Assembly (NCBI GenBank): GCA_003650865.1
Contig: QMSN01000019.1
Span: 1-11,006, forward strand
Length of the DNA stretch: 11,006 nucleotides
Reading direction: 5' to 3'
DNA from: Thermoprotei archaeon
GTDB lineage: Archaea > Thermoproteota > Methanomethylicia > Nezhaarchaeales > WYZ-LMO8
Shown: positions 1 through 6,336 of the stretch, piece after piece
Layout of the letters: the number at the start of each line of letters is the position of its first letter
Numbering within the stretch: position 1 is the first letter of the stretch
Translations under genes and position numbers: made by a program
Notes under the pieces: generated by a model
What the model saw: the letters and a program-made list of their open reading frames with translations, nothing else
What the model was told of the DNA's origin: nothing
The model's database searches: none

Positions 1-726
1 TCCGAGAAACTGGCAGTTTAAGCTCTTGAGGTTGACTATAGAGCCCTGGACCATGGATCCATCTATGTCTACACCTATCGCGTGACACCCTACCATGCTG
101 GCCTCTATGAGAATACCTCCAGTGCCACTGAAGGGATCTAAGAGGACTGAGCCTGCTCTAGGCCTAGCTAGGTTTACGAAGACCCTGCAGACCCTGGGCT
201 CCATGCTGCCCGGATGGAAGAAGGGCCTGTACCTAGGCCTCCTGAGGTCAAAGCTGCCCCTCTTAACCGTGAAGACCCTCACACCGAAGTAGAACCTATC
301 GGCGATGACACCTCTAAACAGGACATCAGGCTTCTTTAAGTTAACCTTCGCGTTAGTCCTCTTCGCTATGACCTCCCCCATGGCCCTCTCAAAATCCAGG
401 GACCTAAGACCTACAGAGGGGGTCTTCCTCAGAACACGCACAGCAAAGCTCAACTCAGCTGGAAGGTTCAGCTCGAGGTCTCTCAAGTGGGTCAACACGT
501 CACCTAGATCTGGGCTACATGAGAAGAGTAGGGAGAAGCCCTCCATGGTCATGGCCAGCCTCTCCTCAAGCCTCTTGCAAGCCCTTAGGTCTACCTCGAC
601 AACCATTATAGGGGGGTTTAGGTGGACGACTCTGTAGGAGAACCCCTCAGACTCAAGTACAGCCTTAACCTCAGCTGCTGGGAGAGTTGGGTGCTCCCTC
701 GATAACAGTAGAGTTAGCGTGCTCAC
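1..726 (-). CDS. tRNA (guanine-N2) methyltransferase, Trm-G10/Trm11 family, N-terminal part (cut by left edge)
   Basis: Reading the minus strand from a GTG at 726-724 gives 242 open codons running off the left edge. The first ~150 residues fit a THUMP-type tRNA-binding N-terminus, beginning with SREHPTLPAAEV. They are followed by the linker motif RPFFHPG at about 167-173, characteristic of archaeal Trm-G10 enzymes. The SAM-binding Rossmann start DPFSGTGG is at 197-204 and the acidic strand end GVDID at 218-222. The family makes m2G/m2,2G at position 10 of tRNA. The catalytic D/N-PPY motif should lie beyond the edge, so activity cannot be judged. No Shine-Dalgarno is seen. A TATA-like element 26-27 nt upstream fits leaderless transcription, which supports the GTG. 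The gene is divergent from the zinc-ribbon gene. Family assignment is strong; the exact modified base is inferred. Confidence 0.9.
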   Translation of the reverse strand, partial: MSTLTLLLSREHPTLPAAEVKAVLESEGFSYRVVHLNPPIMVVEVDLRACKRLEERLAMTMEGFSLLFSCSPDLGDVLTHLRDLELNLPAELSFAVRVLRKTPSVGLRSLDFERAMGEVIAKRTNAKVNLKKPDVLFRGVIADRFYFGVRVFTVKRGSFDLRRPRYRPFFHPGSMEPRVCRVFVNLARPRAGSVLLDPFSGTGGILIEASMVGCHAIGVDIDGSMVQGSIVNLKSLNCQFLG

Positions 727-748
727 AGGATACTGGGAGGAATGAAGG

Positions 749-756
749 CTATTAAG
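749..756 (-). promoter_or_regulatory. TATA-like element for the tRNA methyltransferase gene
   Basis: The minus strand reads CTTAATAG here. Its centre is about 26-27 nt upstream of the GTG at 726, the spacing expected for an archaeal leaderless transcript. It is weak evidence alone, but there is no Shine-Dalgarno before the GTG, which agrees with a leaderless start. Confidence 0.4.
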
Positions 757-773
757 TGATGCTGCTCGGAAGG

Positions 774-781
774 CTTAAATT
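774..781 (+). promoter_or_regulatory. TATA-like element for the 814-4902 gene cluster
   Basis: The plus strand reads CTTAAATT here, the best TATA-like match in the 87-nt divergent intergenic region. A start site about 26 nt downstream would fall near 803 and leave a leader of roughly 10 nt before the GTG at 814. It would serve as the main promoter of the downstream cluster, since later gaps are too short for obvious promoters. Confidence 0.4.
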
Positions 782-813
782 GTTTGAAGCCTATTCACGA
801 TTAGCCGCTGAAG

Positions 814-1017
814 GTGGTTGCTACGGTTAAATGCCCTGAATGCGGAGGAGAGATGAAGTTCGATAGGCAGGCTTACCGCTACATATGTAGGAGCTGCGGC
901 TTGACGTTGACCAGAGAGGAGCTCAACGCTATGATGAGCAGGCGGAGAGAAGAGGCTAGAGATGAGAGGGAGGCCTCTAGAAGGGAGTACCTTAAGTGGT
1001 GGCTCAGCAAGAAGTAA
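814..1017 (+). CDS. Small TFIIB-type zinc-ribbon protein of unknown function
   Basis: This is a 67-residue protein. Residues 1-30 form a zinc ribbon with two CxxC knuckles (C7/C10 and C25/C28), resembling the N-terminal ribbon of TFIIB. Residues ~34-67 are a very charged, probably helical tail rich in R and E, ending in a WW-containing basic segment. There is no cyclin-fold core, so it is not a TFIIB. The start is GTG, because no other in-frame start precedes the first cysteine knuckle. It is first in a same-strand cluster, 20 nt before the GPN GTPase. Single zinc ribbons usually bind nucleic acid or proteins; the actual function is unknown. The transcription-linked neighbours (GPN GTPase, Elf1) make a role near RNA polymerase a reasonable guess, but only a guess. 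Confidence 0.85.
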   Translation: MVATVKCPECGGEMKFDRQAYRYICRSCGLTLTREELNAMMSRRREEARDEREASRREYLKWWLSKK

Positions 1018-1037
1018 GAGGAGGCTAGAGTCAGCAA

Positions 1038-1844
1038 GTGAGAGGTATGTTCTACGTCTACTTCGTGGGAACAGCTGGTTCAGGTAAGTCGACGCTAGTG
1101 GATGTCTTCTCGAAGTGGCTTGAGGATAGGGATCAAGATGTCGTGCTAGTGAACTTAGATCCAGGAGCTAAGTGGCTTCCCTACGGCCCCGACGTGGATG
1201 TAAGGGACTACGTCAGCGTCGAGAGAGTTATGAGGGAGTTCATGCTTGGCCCAAACGGCGCCTTCATAGCATGCGCCGACATGATCGCCAGCTTCGCTGA
1301 CAAGATAAAGGAGGAAGTTGAGAGAGGAAACCCAGACTACATCTTAGTGGACACTCCAGGACAGATGGAGCTATTCGCGTTTAGAGAAGCAGGTCGGGTG
1401 ATAACCTCAACTCTATGCTCTGACAGGACAGCCGTCGTGTACCTCGTTGATGCGAGCTTGATGAGAAGCCCAAGTAGCTTGACAGCTTCTCTACTTCTCT
1501 CCGTCTCAGTCCAGTTTAGGTTGTTGAAGCCGCAGGTAAACGTCCTCTCAAAGTCGGATCTCTTAACTAAGAGGGATCGTGAGATAGCTACTAGGTGGTT
1601 TGAGCACGTAGACTACATATACAGCATGATAAGTAAAGAGGAGAATGCACTACTAGGCTCTTTAAGCCAGAGCATAATGAGCTCCCTCATGGAGTTTGAG
1701 AGCTTAACCGATATAATACCAGTATCATCGAAGACTGGAGAGGGGATAGACGACCTCTTCGCACACCTCCAGAGAATATTCGCTGGAGGAGAAGAGGAGT
1801 TCGTAGACGTTGGACCTCTAAGGGCTGACGAGGCGTGGTATTAA
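1038..1844 (+). CDS. GPN-loop GTPase (XAB1/Npa3 family, archaeal)
   Basis: This is a 268-residue SIMIBI-class GTPase. The sequence shows the P-loop GTAGSGKST at 11-19, the diagnostic GPN tripeptide at 71-73, the G3 motif DTPGQ at 105-109, the G4-type motif SKSD at 171-174 and a late G5-like SSKTGEG. Length and order match archaeal GPN proteins such as Pyrococcus PAB0955, which are homodimers in which the GPN loop of one subunit reaches the active site of the other. Eukaryotic relatives (GPN1/Npa3) assist RNA polymerase II assembly and import; the archaeal role is unsettled. GTG at 1038 is taken as start. An ATG at 1047 is an alternative, but a GAGGT abuts it with no spacer, so the choice is open. 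The gene lies 20 nt after the zinc-ribbon gene and 15 nt before the coiled-coil gene. Confidence 0.95.
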   Translation: MRGMFYVYFVGTAGSGKSTLVDVFSKWLEDRDQDVVLVNLDPGAKWLPYGPDVDVRDYVSVERVMREFMLGPNGAFIACADMIASFADKIKEEVERGNPDYILVDTPGQMELFAFREAGRVITSTLCSDRTAVVYLVDASLMRSPSSLTASLLLSVSVQFRLLKPQVNVLSKSDLLTKRDREIATRWFEHVDYIYSMISKEENALLGSLSQSIMSSLMEFESLTDIIPVSSKTGEGIDDLFAHLQRIFAGGEEEFVDVGPLRADEAWY

Positions 1845-1859
1845 GCTAGGTGGTTTGAC

Positions 1860-2684
1860 GTGGAGGATAAGAGGAGCAGCTTAAGGAAGGAGGAGCTGAG
1901 GCTTCAAGCCGAGCTCAGGAAGGTTAGAGAGGAGCTCGAGCTGCTCTATGGAGAGTTGGAGGAGAAAAGAAGGGAGAGGGAGGACATTAGGGAGAGGGAA
2001 TCTAAGCTTCGAGAGGAGATAGCTGCTATTAGAGGGCAAATCGACGCCAAGAAAAATGAGCTCAAAGCTGAAGGAGAGAAGCTGAGGGCTTTGAAGCTTG
2101 AGATGGCAGAGGTTCGAGCGAAGATAACTGCGCTGAGGAAGGCCCTTCAAGGTAGGGACCCCGATGAGCTCAAGAGCTACCTAGAAGAGCTCGAGTGGGA
2201 GTATCAGACGTCATCCATGAGCCTCGAGGAGGAGAAGGAAATGGTCAAGCTCATAGAGGATACCAGGAGGCTGGTGCTCGTAGCGGATCAGCTCTTAGCT
2301 GAGGAGAGCAGGATGAGTGAGCTAGCGGCTAAACGCGATGAGCTGCAGAAGGTCTTGGAGGGGTTGAGAGGGGACATCTCATCGCTTAGAGAGAAGCTCT
2401 CAGAGCTTAAGGATGGCTTAAGGAGCCTAGTTGATAGGAGGAGGGAACTGACGGAGTCTATGAGGAGTATCAGGGAGAGGATAGCTTCGCTTAAGGCACG
2501 TAGGGAGGAGCTCAAGGCTCAGATAAAGGAGCTTGTGAAGGAGAGGAGAAGCTTAGAGGAGAGCTTGATCCTCGAGAAGGTTGAGGAGGAGGCCCTCAAG
2601 CTGAAGGAGAGAGAGGAGGAACTTGAAAAGGTTTATGAGGACATGCTTCGAAAGCTTAAGGAGGAGGGGAGGCTCCGCCTCTAA
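1860..2684 (+). CDS. Archaeal coiled-coil protein, COG1340 type
   Basis: This is a 274-residue protein made almost wholly of heptad-like E/K/R/L sequence, with long coiled coil from ~5 to ~95 and from ~120 to the end. A non-heptad break at ~98-125 carries GRDPDELKSYLEELEWEYQT, closely resembling the conserved central segment of COG1340 proteins. That suggests a hinge or partner-binding point between two helical arms. There is no signal peptide, membrane span or nucleotide-binding motif. Members are sometimes mislabelled phosphoserine phosphatase or SMC-like; nothing here supports catalysis. The start is GTG, with AGGTGG six nt upstream (1848-1853), a good ribosome binding site. It follows the GPN GTPase by 15 nt and precedes the DUF373 gene by 12 nt, so co-transcription is likely. 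Function is unknown; a scaffold or tether is plausible. Confidence 0.88.
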   Translation: MEDKRSSLRKEELRLQAELRKVREELELLYGELEEKRREREDIRERESKLREEIAAIRGQIDAKKNELKAEGEKLRALKLEMAEVRAKITALRKALQGRDPDELKSYLEELEWEYQTSSMSLEEEKEMVKLIEDTRRLVLVADQLLAEESRMSELAAKRDELQKVLEGLRGDISSLREKLSELKDGLRSLVDRRRELTESMRSIRERIASLKARREELKAQIKELVKERRSLEESLILEKVEEEALKLKEREEELEKVYEDMLRKLKEEGRLRL

Positions 2685-2696
2685 AAGGCTGACAAA

Positions 2697-3833
2697 GTGT
2701 TAACCATGAAGAGCACCCCCTTCGGGAGGAGGCTGCTAGTACTCTACGTTGACAGGGACGGAGATATAAGCTACGTCACGGGACTTGCTACCCCCATAAT
2801 TGGCAGAGACAAGAACTTCAAGGCGGCTACGGACTTCATACTCAAGATGCCTGATGACGCCGATGCCAACGCCCTCTTTGCAGCCATAAAGCTCTACGAC
2901 GAGCTCGTTAGAGATGGCATTGAGTGCGAAATAGCCACCGTAGCTGGCGTCAGGGAGGGAGGGGTCAAGGCAGATATGAAGATAGCAAGTGAGGTTGACA
3001 AGATACTTGAGGGGTTCAACGCTGATGGCATAATATTCGTCAGCGACGGGGCGTCGGATGAGAGAGTCATACCGATACTCCAGGCTAGGGTTCCCATAGT
3101 CTCCATAAACAGGGTCTTGGTGAAGCAAGTGAGGGGTATAGAGGACACGTACTCGCTCTTCATAAGGTACTGGAAGACCCTCGTCGAGAACCCCAGATAC
3201 TCTCTCTACCTCTTGGGTCTACCAGGTATATTCTTCGTAGCCTTAGCGATACTTGTGAGCGTTGGGTATGCCCATTACGCTGGCATAGCATTACTGTTCA
3301 TAATAGGGATGACCCTCCTCGTAAAGGGGTTCAGTTTAGACAAGAAGCTTTCTCAAAGCTGGTCAGCTGCACCCATACTGTTCTTCGGCTCGCTGGTCTC
3401 CATAATAGTGCTCGTAGTCGCCTTCTACCTTGGGGGAGCAGCTATAGCCAGCGCTGTAGCCAAAGACCCCTCTCTAGCGAGCATGCTCAAGCTGGGCACG
3501 CTGGTGGGGATATTCCTCTTAAACCCCAAGAACTTCACGCCGGGCTCCATAACGTTCGACGTCACAACAGTAGATCTCATAATAGTGGCCATAGTCATAG
3601 TGCTGGCTGGGCGAAGCCTCCACAAACACTTAGCTGGAAGGCAGAAAGTGTGGTACGACATAGCCTCAGCAGTGTTTTGTATATTGTTGAGGCAACCACT
3701 CATAGAGGTTGGGCTATTGCTCCTAGATCCAACGAGATCACCGATAATCTTCGCCACCTGGATGACCATAGCCGTAGCCGTAAGCGCCTCGCTTATAGCA
3801 TTCTTCGTAGTCTACGAAAGGTTAAAACGATAA
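2697..3833 (+). CDS. DUF373 family membrane protein (COG2237)
   Basis: The 378-residue protein has a soluble N-terminal domain (~1-165) and a hydrophobic C-terminal part (~170-373) with about six membrane spans, roughly at 170-190, 193-210, 224-250, 291-306, 320-343 and 350-373. The soluble part starts with the DUF373 signature LYVDRDGDI (16-24), followed by a TGLATPIIGRD segment and PDDADANALFAAIKLYDEL (52-70). It resembles a nucleotide- or phosphate-binding Rossmann-like fold, but no activity is established for this archaeal family. GTG at 2697 gives the longest frame. ATG at 2706 is closer to the usual family start; neither has a clear ribosome binding site. It sits between the coiled-coil gene (12-nt gap) and the Elf1 gene (36-nt gap). 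Family assignment is firm, function unknown. Confidence 0.88.
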   Translation: MLTMKSTPFGRRLLVLYVDRDGDISYVTGLATPIIGRDKNFKAATDFILKMPDDADANALFAAIKLYDELVRDGIECEIATVAGVREGGVKADMKIASEVDKILEGFNADGIIFVSDGASDERVIPILQARVPIVSINRVLVKQVRGIEDTYSLFIRYWKTLVENPRYSLYLLGLPGIFFVALAILVSVGYAHYAGIALLFIIGMTLLVKGFSLDKKLSQSWSAAPILFFGSLVSIIVLVVAFYLGGAAIASAVAKDPSLASMLKLGTLVGIFLLNPKNFTPGSITFDVTTVDLIIVAIVIVLAGRSLHKHLAGRQKVWYDIASAVFCILLRQPLIEVGLLLLDPTRSPIIFATWMTIAVAVSASLIAFFVVYERLKR

Positions 3834-3861
3834 ATGAGGAACCTACTAGCGAGAAGAAGGC

Positions 3862-3866
3862 GGTGA
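3862..3866 (+). promoter_or_regulatory. Ribosome binding site of the Elf1-like gene
   Basis: GGTGA lies three nt before the ATG at 3870 and matches the complement of the usual archaeal 16S 3' end (ATCACCTCC). It fixes the Elf1 start and shows the GGTGA-type signal used elsewhere in this window. Confidence 0.65.
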
Positions 3867-3869
3867 CCT

Positions 3870-4157
3870 ATGGGTGGTAGGAGGAGAAGGAGGAAGGTAG
3901 TAAAGAGGGTTGTCAGGAGGACGCCGAAGGTCTTTAAGTGCCCGAGGTGTGACAACATAAGCGTGACGGTAATAGAGGACGAGGAGAATCCAGAGCAGGT
4001 TGTCGTGCTCTGCTCCGTATGTGGCTTGAAGGCTAAGTTTAATAAAGTGAAGAAGTATGAGAACGTACACTACTACAACAAGTTCGTTGATTGCTACTAT
4101 ATGGGTGAGGTAAGCGAGGCAGGTGAGGCCAGTGAAGGTGGAGAAGTACCTGAATGA
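3870..4157 (+). CDS. Elf1-like transcription elongation factor (zinc ribbon)
   Basis: This is a 95-residue protein in three parts: a very basic N-terminus (residues 3-17, mainly R and K), a zinc ribbon with C24/C27 and C48/C51, and an acidic tail from ~79 rich in E, G and S. The basic tail, ribbon and closing FNKVKKYENVHYYNKFVDCYY segment match archaeal Elf1 homologues (COG4888). In eukaryotes Elf1 binds RNA polymerase II near the DNA entry channel and aids passage through nucleosomes; an RNA polymerase-associated role in archaea is inferred by homology. ATG at 3870 is supported by GGTGA three nt upstream. The 3' end overlaps the GGGP synthase gene, and the acidic tail is encoded by the GGTGAGG-rich stretch that carries the next gene's ribosome binding site. 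Confidence 0.9.
   Translation: MGGRRRRRKVVKRVVRRTPKVFKCPRCDNISVTVIEDEENPEQVVVLCSVCGLKAKFNKVKKYENVHYYNKFVDCYYMGEVSEAGEASEGGEVPE
4121..4128 (+). promoter_or_regulatory. Ribosome binding site deciding the GGGP synthase start
   Basis: AGGTGAGG lies inside the end of the Elf1 gene. Its GGTGA core is five nt before the GTG at 4132, the spacing used by other genes here. The upstream GTG at 4123 lies inside this motif and so is less likely to be the start. Confidence 0.55.
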
Positions 4158-4902
4158 GGAGATAGAGAGTAAAGGTTGCATTCACATATCTCTCGTTGAC
4201 CCCGAGAAGCTGAGCCCCATAGAAGCTGGGAGCCTAGCCTCCCTCATAGAGAGAGCTGGAAGCTCGGCGGTAATGGTTGGTGGAAGCCTAAACGTGAGCG
4301 AGTCCTCCATGGACGAGCTGATAAAGACCATTAAGGAGAGCTGCAGCCTACCTGTAATAATATTCCCCAGCAACGTAAACACCATAAGTAGGTACGCAGA
4401 CGCCATATGGTTCATGTCCCTCCTGAACTCTATAAACACGTACTTCCTCATAGGAGCACAAGTGCAAGGAGCTGCCATAGTCAAGAGGTATAACTTGGAG
4501 GCTTTGCCCATGGGGTATATAGTCGTGGGTGACGGAGGAACTGTAGGCATAATAGGTCAAGCAAGACCCCTGCCCCCTACGAAGGCTGAGGTCATAGCCC
4601 TCTACGCGCTCGCCGCTCAGTACTTAGGCATGAGGTTCGTATACATCGAGGGTGGATCAGGCGTTCAAGATCCAGTTCCACCTTCAACCGTGAGTTACGT
4701 GAGGAGAGTCGTGAGCTCCAAGCTCATAGTTGGTGGAGGCATAAGAAGGAGAGATCAAGCTGAGGAGATAGCTAAGGCAGGTGCTGACATCATAGTTACG
4801 GGTACAGTGCTTGAGGAGAGAGGAGTGGAGGAGAAGCTGAAGAGCATAATTGAGGGCGTGAGAGCTGGGGGTAAGGCTAAGCTGGAGAGAAGAGGTGTTT
4901 AA
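4132..4902 (+). CDS. Geranylgeranylglyceryl phosphate synthase (GGGP synthase)
   Basis: This PcrB/GGGPS-family TIM barrel of 256 residues transfers geranylgeranyl from GGPP to sn-glycerol 1-phosphate, the first committed step of archaeal ether-lipid synthesis. Visible landmarks are LVDPEK near residue 21, the VGGS strand, GYIVVGDGGTVGIIGQARPLPPTK, the polyprenyl/phosphate-site segment YIEGGSGV, IVGGGIR and GADIIVTGT. Together these mark the archaeal GGGPS group rather than bacterial heptaprenyl PcrB. Start: GTG at 4132 is preferred because AGGTGAGG sits just upstream; GTG at 4123 would add three residues. The gene overlaps the Elf1 gene by 26 nt, so translational coupling is likely. It ends 15 nt from the convergent atpB stop. 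Enzyme identity is very likely; start is uncertain by three codons. Confidence 0.95.
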   Translation: MKVEKYLNEEIESKGCIHISLVDPEKLSPIEAGSLASLIERAGSSAVMVGGSLNVSESSMDELIKTIKESCSLPVIIFPSNVNTISRYADAIWFMSLLNSINTYFLIGAQVQGAAIVKRYNLEALPMGYIVVGDGGTVGIIGQARPLPPTKAEVIALYALAAQYLGMRFVYIEGGSGVQDPVPPSTVSYVRRVVSSKLIVGGGIRRRDQAEEIAKAGADIIVTGTVLEERGVEEKLKSIIEGVRAGGKAKLERRGV

Positions 4903-4908
4903 TCGTAG

Positions 4909-4914
4909 AAAAAA
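4909..4914 (-). terminator. Oligo-T terminator of the atpF-atpA-atpB unit
   Basis: The minus strand carries six T residues starting four nt after the atpB stop codon, inside the 15-nt gap to the convergent GGGP synthase gene. Runs of T are the usual archaeal termination signal. No matching T-run is seen on the plus strand after the GGGP synthase stop, so that transcript may read into the antisense of atpB. Confidence 0.5.
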
Positions 4915-4917
4915 CCA

Positions 4918-6330
4918 TTACTTCTTCTCTCTGTACTTGGGGCAGTAAGTCCTTATGACCTCTGGATCCAGCCTCTTCCACTCAGACTCAGGTATGAATT
5001 CTATCAGTAGGTTCCAGGCTATCTCAAGTGTTGTGTCTAAGTCCCTGTTCTCGTACACTCCTTGGTTTATAAAGCGCCTCTCGAAGGCGTCGCCGAACGC
5101 CAGGTAAGCCCTATCTCTCTCAGTTAAGGCCTCTTCTCCAACTACAGCTACGAGGCTCCTTAAGTCTTGGGCTTCGCTGTAGCAATAGTACAGCATGTCG
5201 CTTAGCTGCATGTGATCCTTCCTAGTATACCTCGTGGCCTCCTTCATTAACCTGCTTAGCGAAGGCAATGGGTTTAAGGGTGGGTATATGCCCTTCCTGT
5301 GAAGCTCCCTGCTGAGTATGAGCTGCCCCTCAGTTATGTAGCCTGACAAGTCCACAACTGGGTGTGTTATGTCGCCTCCGGGCATTGTCACGACGGGGAT
5401 GAAGGTTATGGAGCCCTTCTTGCCATGTATCCTGCCACATCTTTCATATATTTGAGCTAGCGATGTGTAGAGGTAGCCTGGATAACCTCTCCTACCTGGA
5501 ACCTCAGCCCTAGCAGCGCTTATTTCTCTAAGGGCTTCCCCGTAGTTTAACATGTCCGTCATTATGACTAAGACGTGCATGTCATGCTCGTACGCCAAGA
5601 ATTCAGCCGTCGTGAGCGCCACGTGAGGAGTAATAACCCTCTCTATAGCTGGGTTTTCAGCTAAGTTGAGGTAGGTCACGAGCCTTTCGATGGCACCAGT
5701 TCTCGTGAACTCATTCTTGAAGAACATGGCCTCCTCGGCAGTTATCCCTATAGCCGCGAAGACTATGGCGAAGTCCTCCTCCTTGCCGGGTATTGTGGCC
5801 TGCCTAGCTATCTGAGCAGCGAGTATATTGTGGGGGAGCCCAGCCTCCGTAAATATGGGGAGCTTCTGTCCTCTGCTCAAGGTGTTCATGCCGTCTATTA
5901 CGCTTATGCCAGTCTGAATAAACTCTCGTGGGTACTCTCTAGCTGAGGGGTTTATGGGCGCTCCATAGACGTCCAGCTCATCTTCAGGTATTATGGGAGG
6001 ACCTCCATCAATTGGCTGACCCTTGCCGTCAAATATCCTGCCGAGCATCTCAGTTGAAACTGGTACTTTAAGGGTCTCGCCAAGGAAGGTCACAGCAGTC
6101 TTGTCCACGTCGAGCCCACTAGTTCCCTCGAAAACTTGGACAACGGCGTAACCCTCTGAGGTCTCCAAGACGACGCCAGTCCTAACTTCGCCAGTTCCAG
6201 TCTCAACTTTTACTAGCTCGTTGTAAGCTGCGTCACTCACGCTCTTAACGACTAACAGAGGACCTGATATCTCCGTGACCGTCCTGTACTTCCTAGCCTT
6301 AAGGGCTGACGCCGTAACTGACAACACCAT
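4918..6330 (-). CDS. atpB: A-type ATP synthase subunit B (non-catalytic)
   Basis: This 470-residue subunit alternates with the A subunit in the membrane-bound A1 head. After the N-terminal beta-barrel (~15-85), the core contains GISVIDGMNTLSRGQKLPIF (141-160) and then TEAGLPHN (161-168), where a catalytic subunit would carry its P-loop. This lack of a Walker A lysine is diagnostic of B/non-catalytic subunits. Later come the conserved VPGRRGYPGYLYTSLA segment and the C-terminal helical bundle. The ATG is taken as start, but the AGGAGGGG signal directly abuts it (two nt from GGAGG). GTG at 6327 or TTG at 6324 would give more normal spacing and shorten the protein by one or two residues. The ribosome binding site overlaps the atpA stop, so the two genes are tightly coupled. 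No atpD follows; the next gene is convergent. Confidence 0.97.
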   Translation of the reverse strand: MVLSVTASALKARKYRTVTEISGPLLVVKSVSDAAYNELVKVETGTGEVRTGVVLETSEGYAVVQVFEGTSGLDVDKTAVTFLGETLKVPVSTEMLGRIFDGKGQPIDGGPPIIPEDELDVYGAPINPSAREYPREFIQTGISVIDGMNTLSRGQKLPIFTEAGLPHNILAAQIARQATIPGKEEDFAIVFAAIGITAEEAMFFKNEFTRTGAIERLVTYLNLAENPAIERVITPHVALTTAEFLAYEHDMHVLVIMTDMLNYGEALREISAARAEVPGRRGYPGYLYTSLAQIYERCGRIHGKKGSITFIPVVTMPGGDITHPVVDLSGYITEGQLILSRELHRKGIYPPLNPLPSLSRLMKEATRYTRKDHMQLSDMLYYCYSEAQDLRSLVAVVGEEALTERDRAYLAFGDAFERRFINQGVYENRDLDTTLEIAWNLLIEFIPESEWKRLDPEVIRTYCPKYREKK

Positions 6331-6336
6331 CCCCTC

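Noticed and set aside
95..637. Two plus-strand open frames opposite the tRNA methyltransferase
   Set aside because: They are shadows: the minus strand encodes a continuous protein with clear family motifs through the same bases, and the plus-strand translations have no recognisable domain.
754..812. Possible C/D-box guide RNA (GTGATGC ... CTGA)
   Set aside because: The C box lacks its final A, internal D' and C' boxes are not convincing, and the stretch is explained as two divergent promoters.
1881..2515. Minus-strand open frames rich in Leu and Ser
   Set aside because: They mirror the GAG/AAG/CTC-rich coiled-coil gene. The low-complexity composition is what the antisense of Glu/Lys codons gives.
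2669..2681. Small hairpin GAGGC-TCC-GCCTC as a terminator after the coiled-coil gene
   Set aside because: It lies inside the last codons, has only a 5-bp stem and no following T-run, and the next gene follows after 12 nt.
2736..3769. Long antisense open frames across the DUF373 gene, and a plus-strand frame at 3650-3880
   Set aside because: The DUF373 protein has family motifs and membrane spans across the whole interval. The other frames lack motifs and credible starts.
3846..4560. Antisense frames over the Elf1 and GGGP synthase genes
   Set aside because: Both sense proteins are recognised enzymes or factors; the antisense products are featureless.
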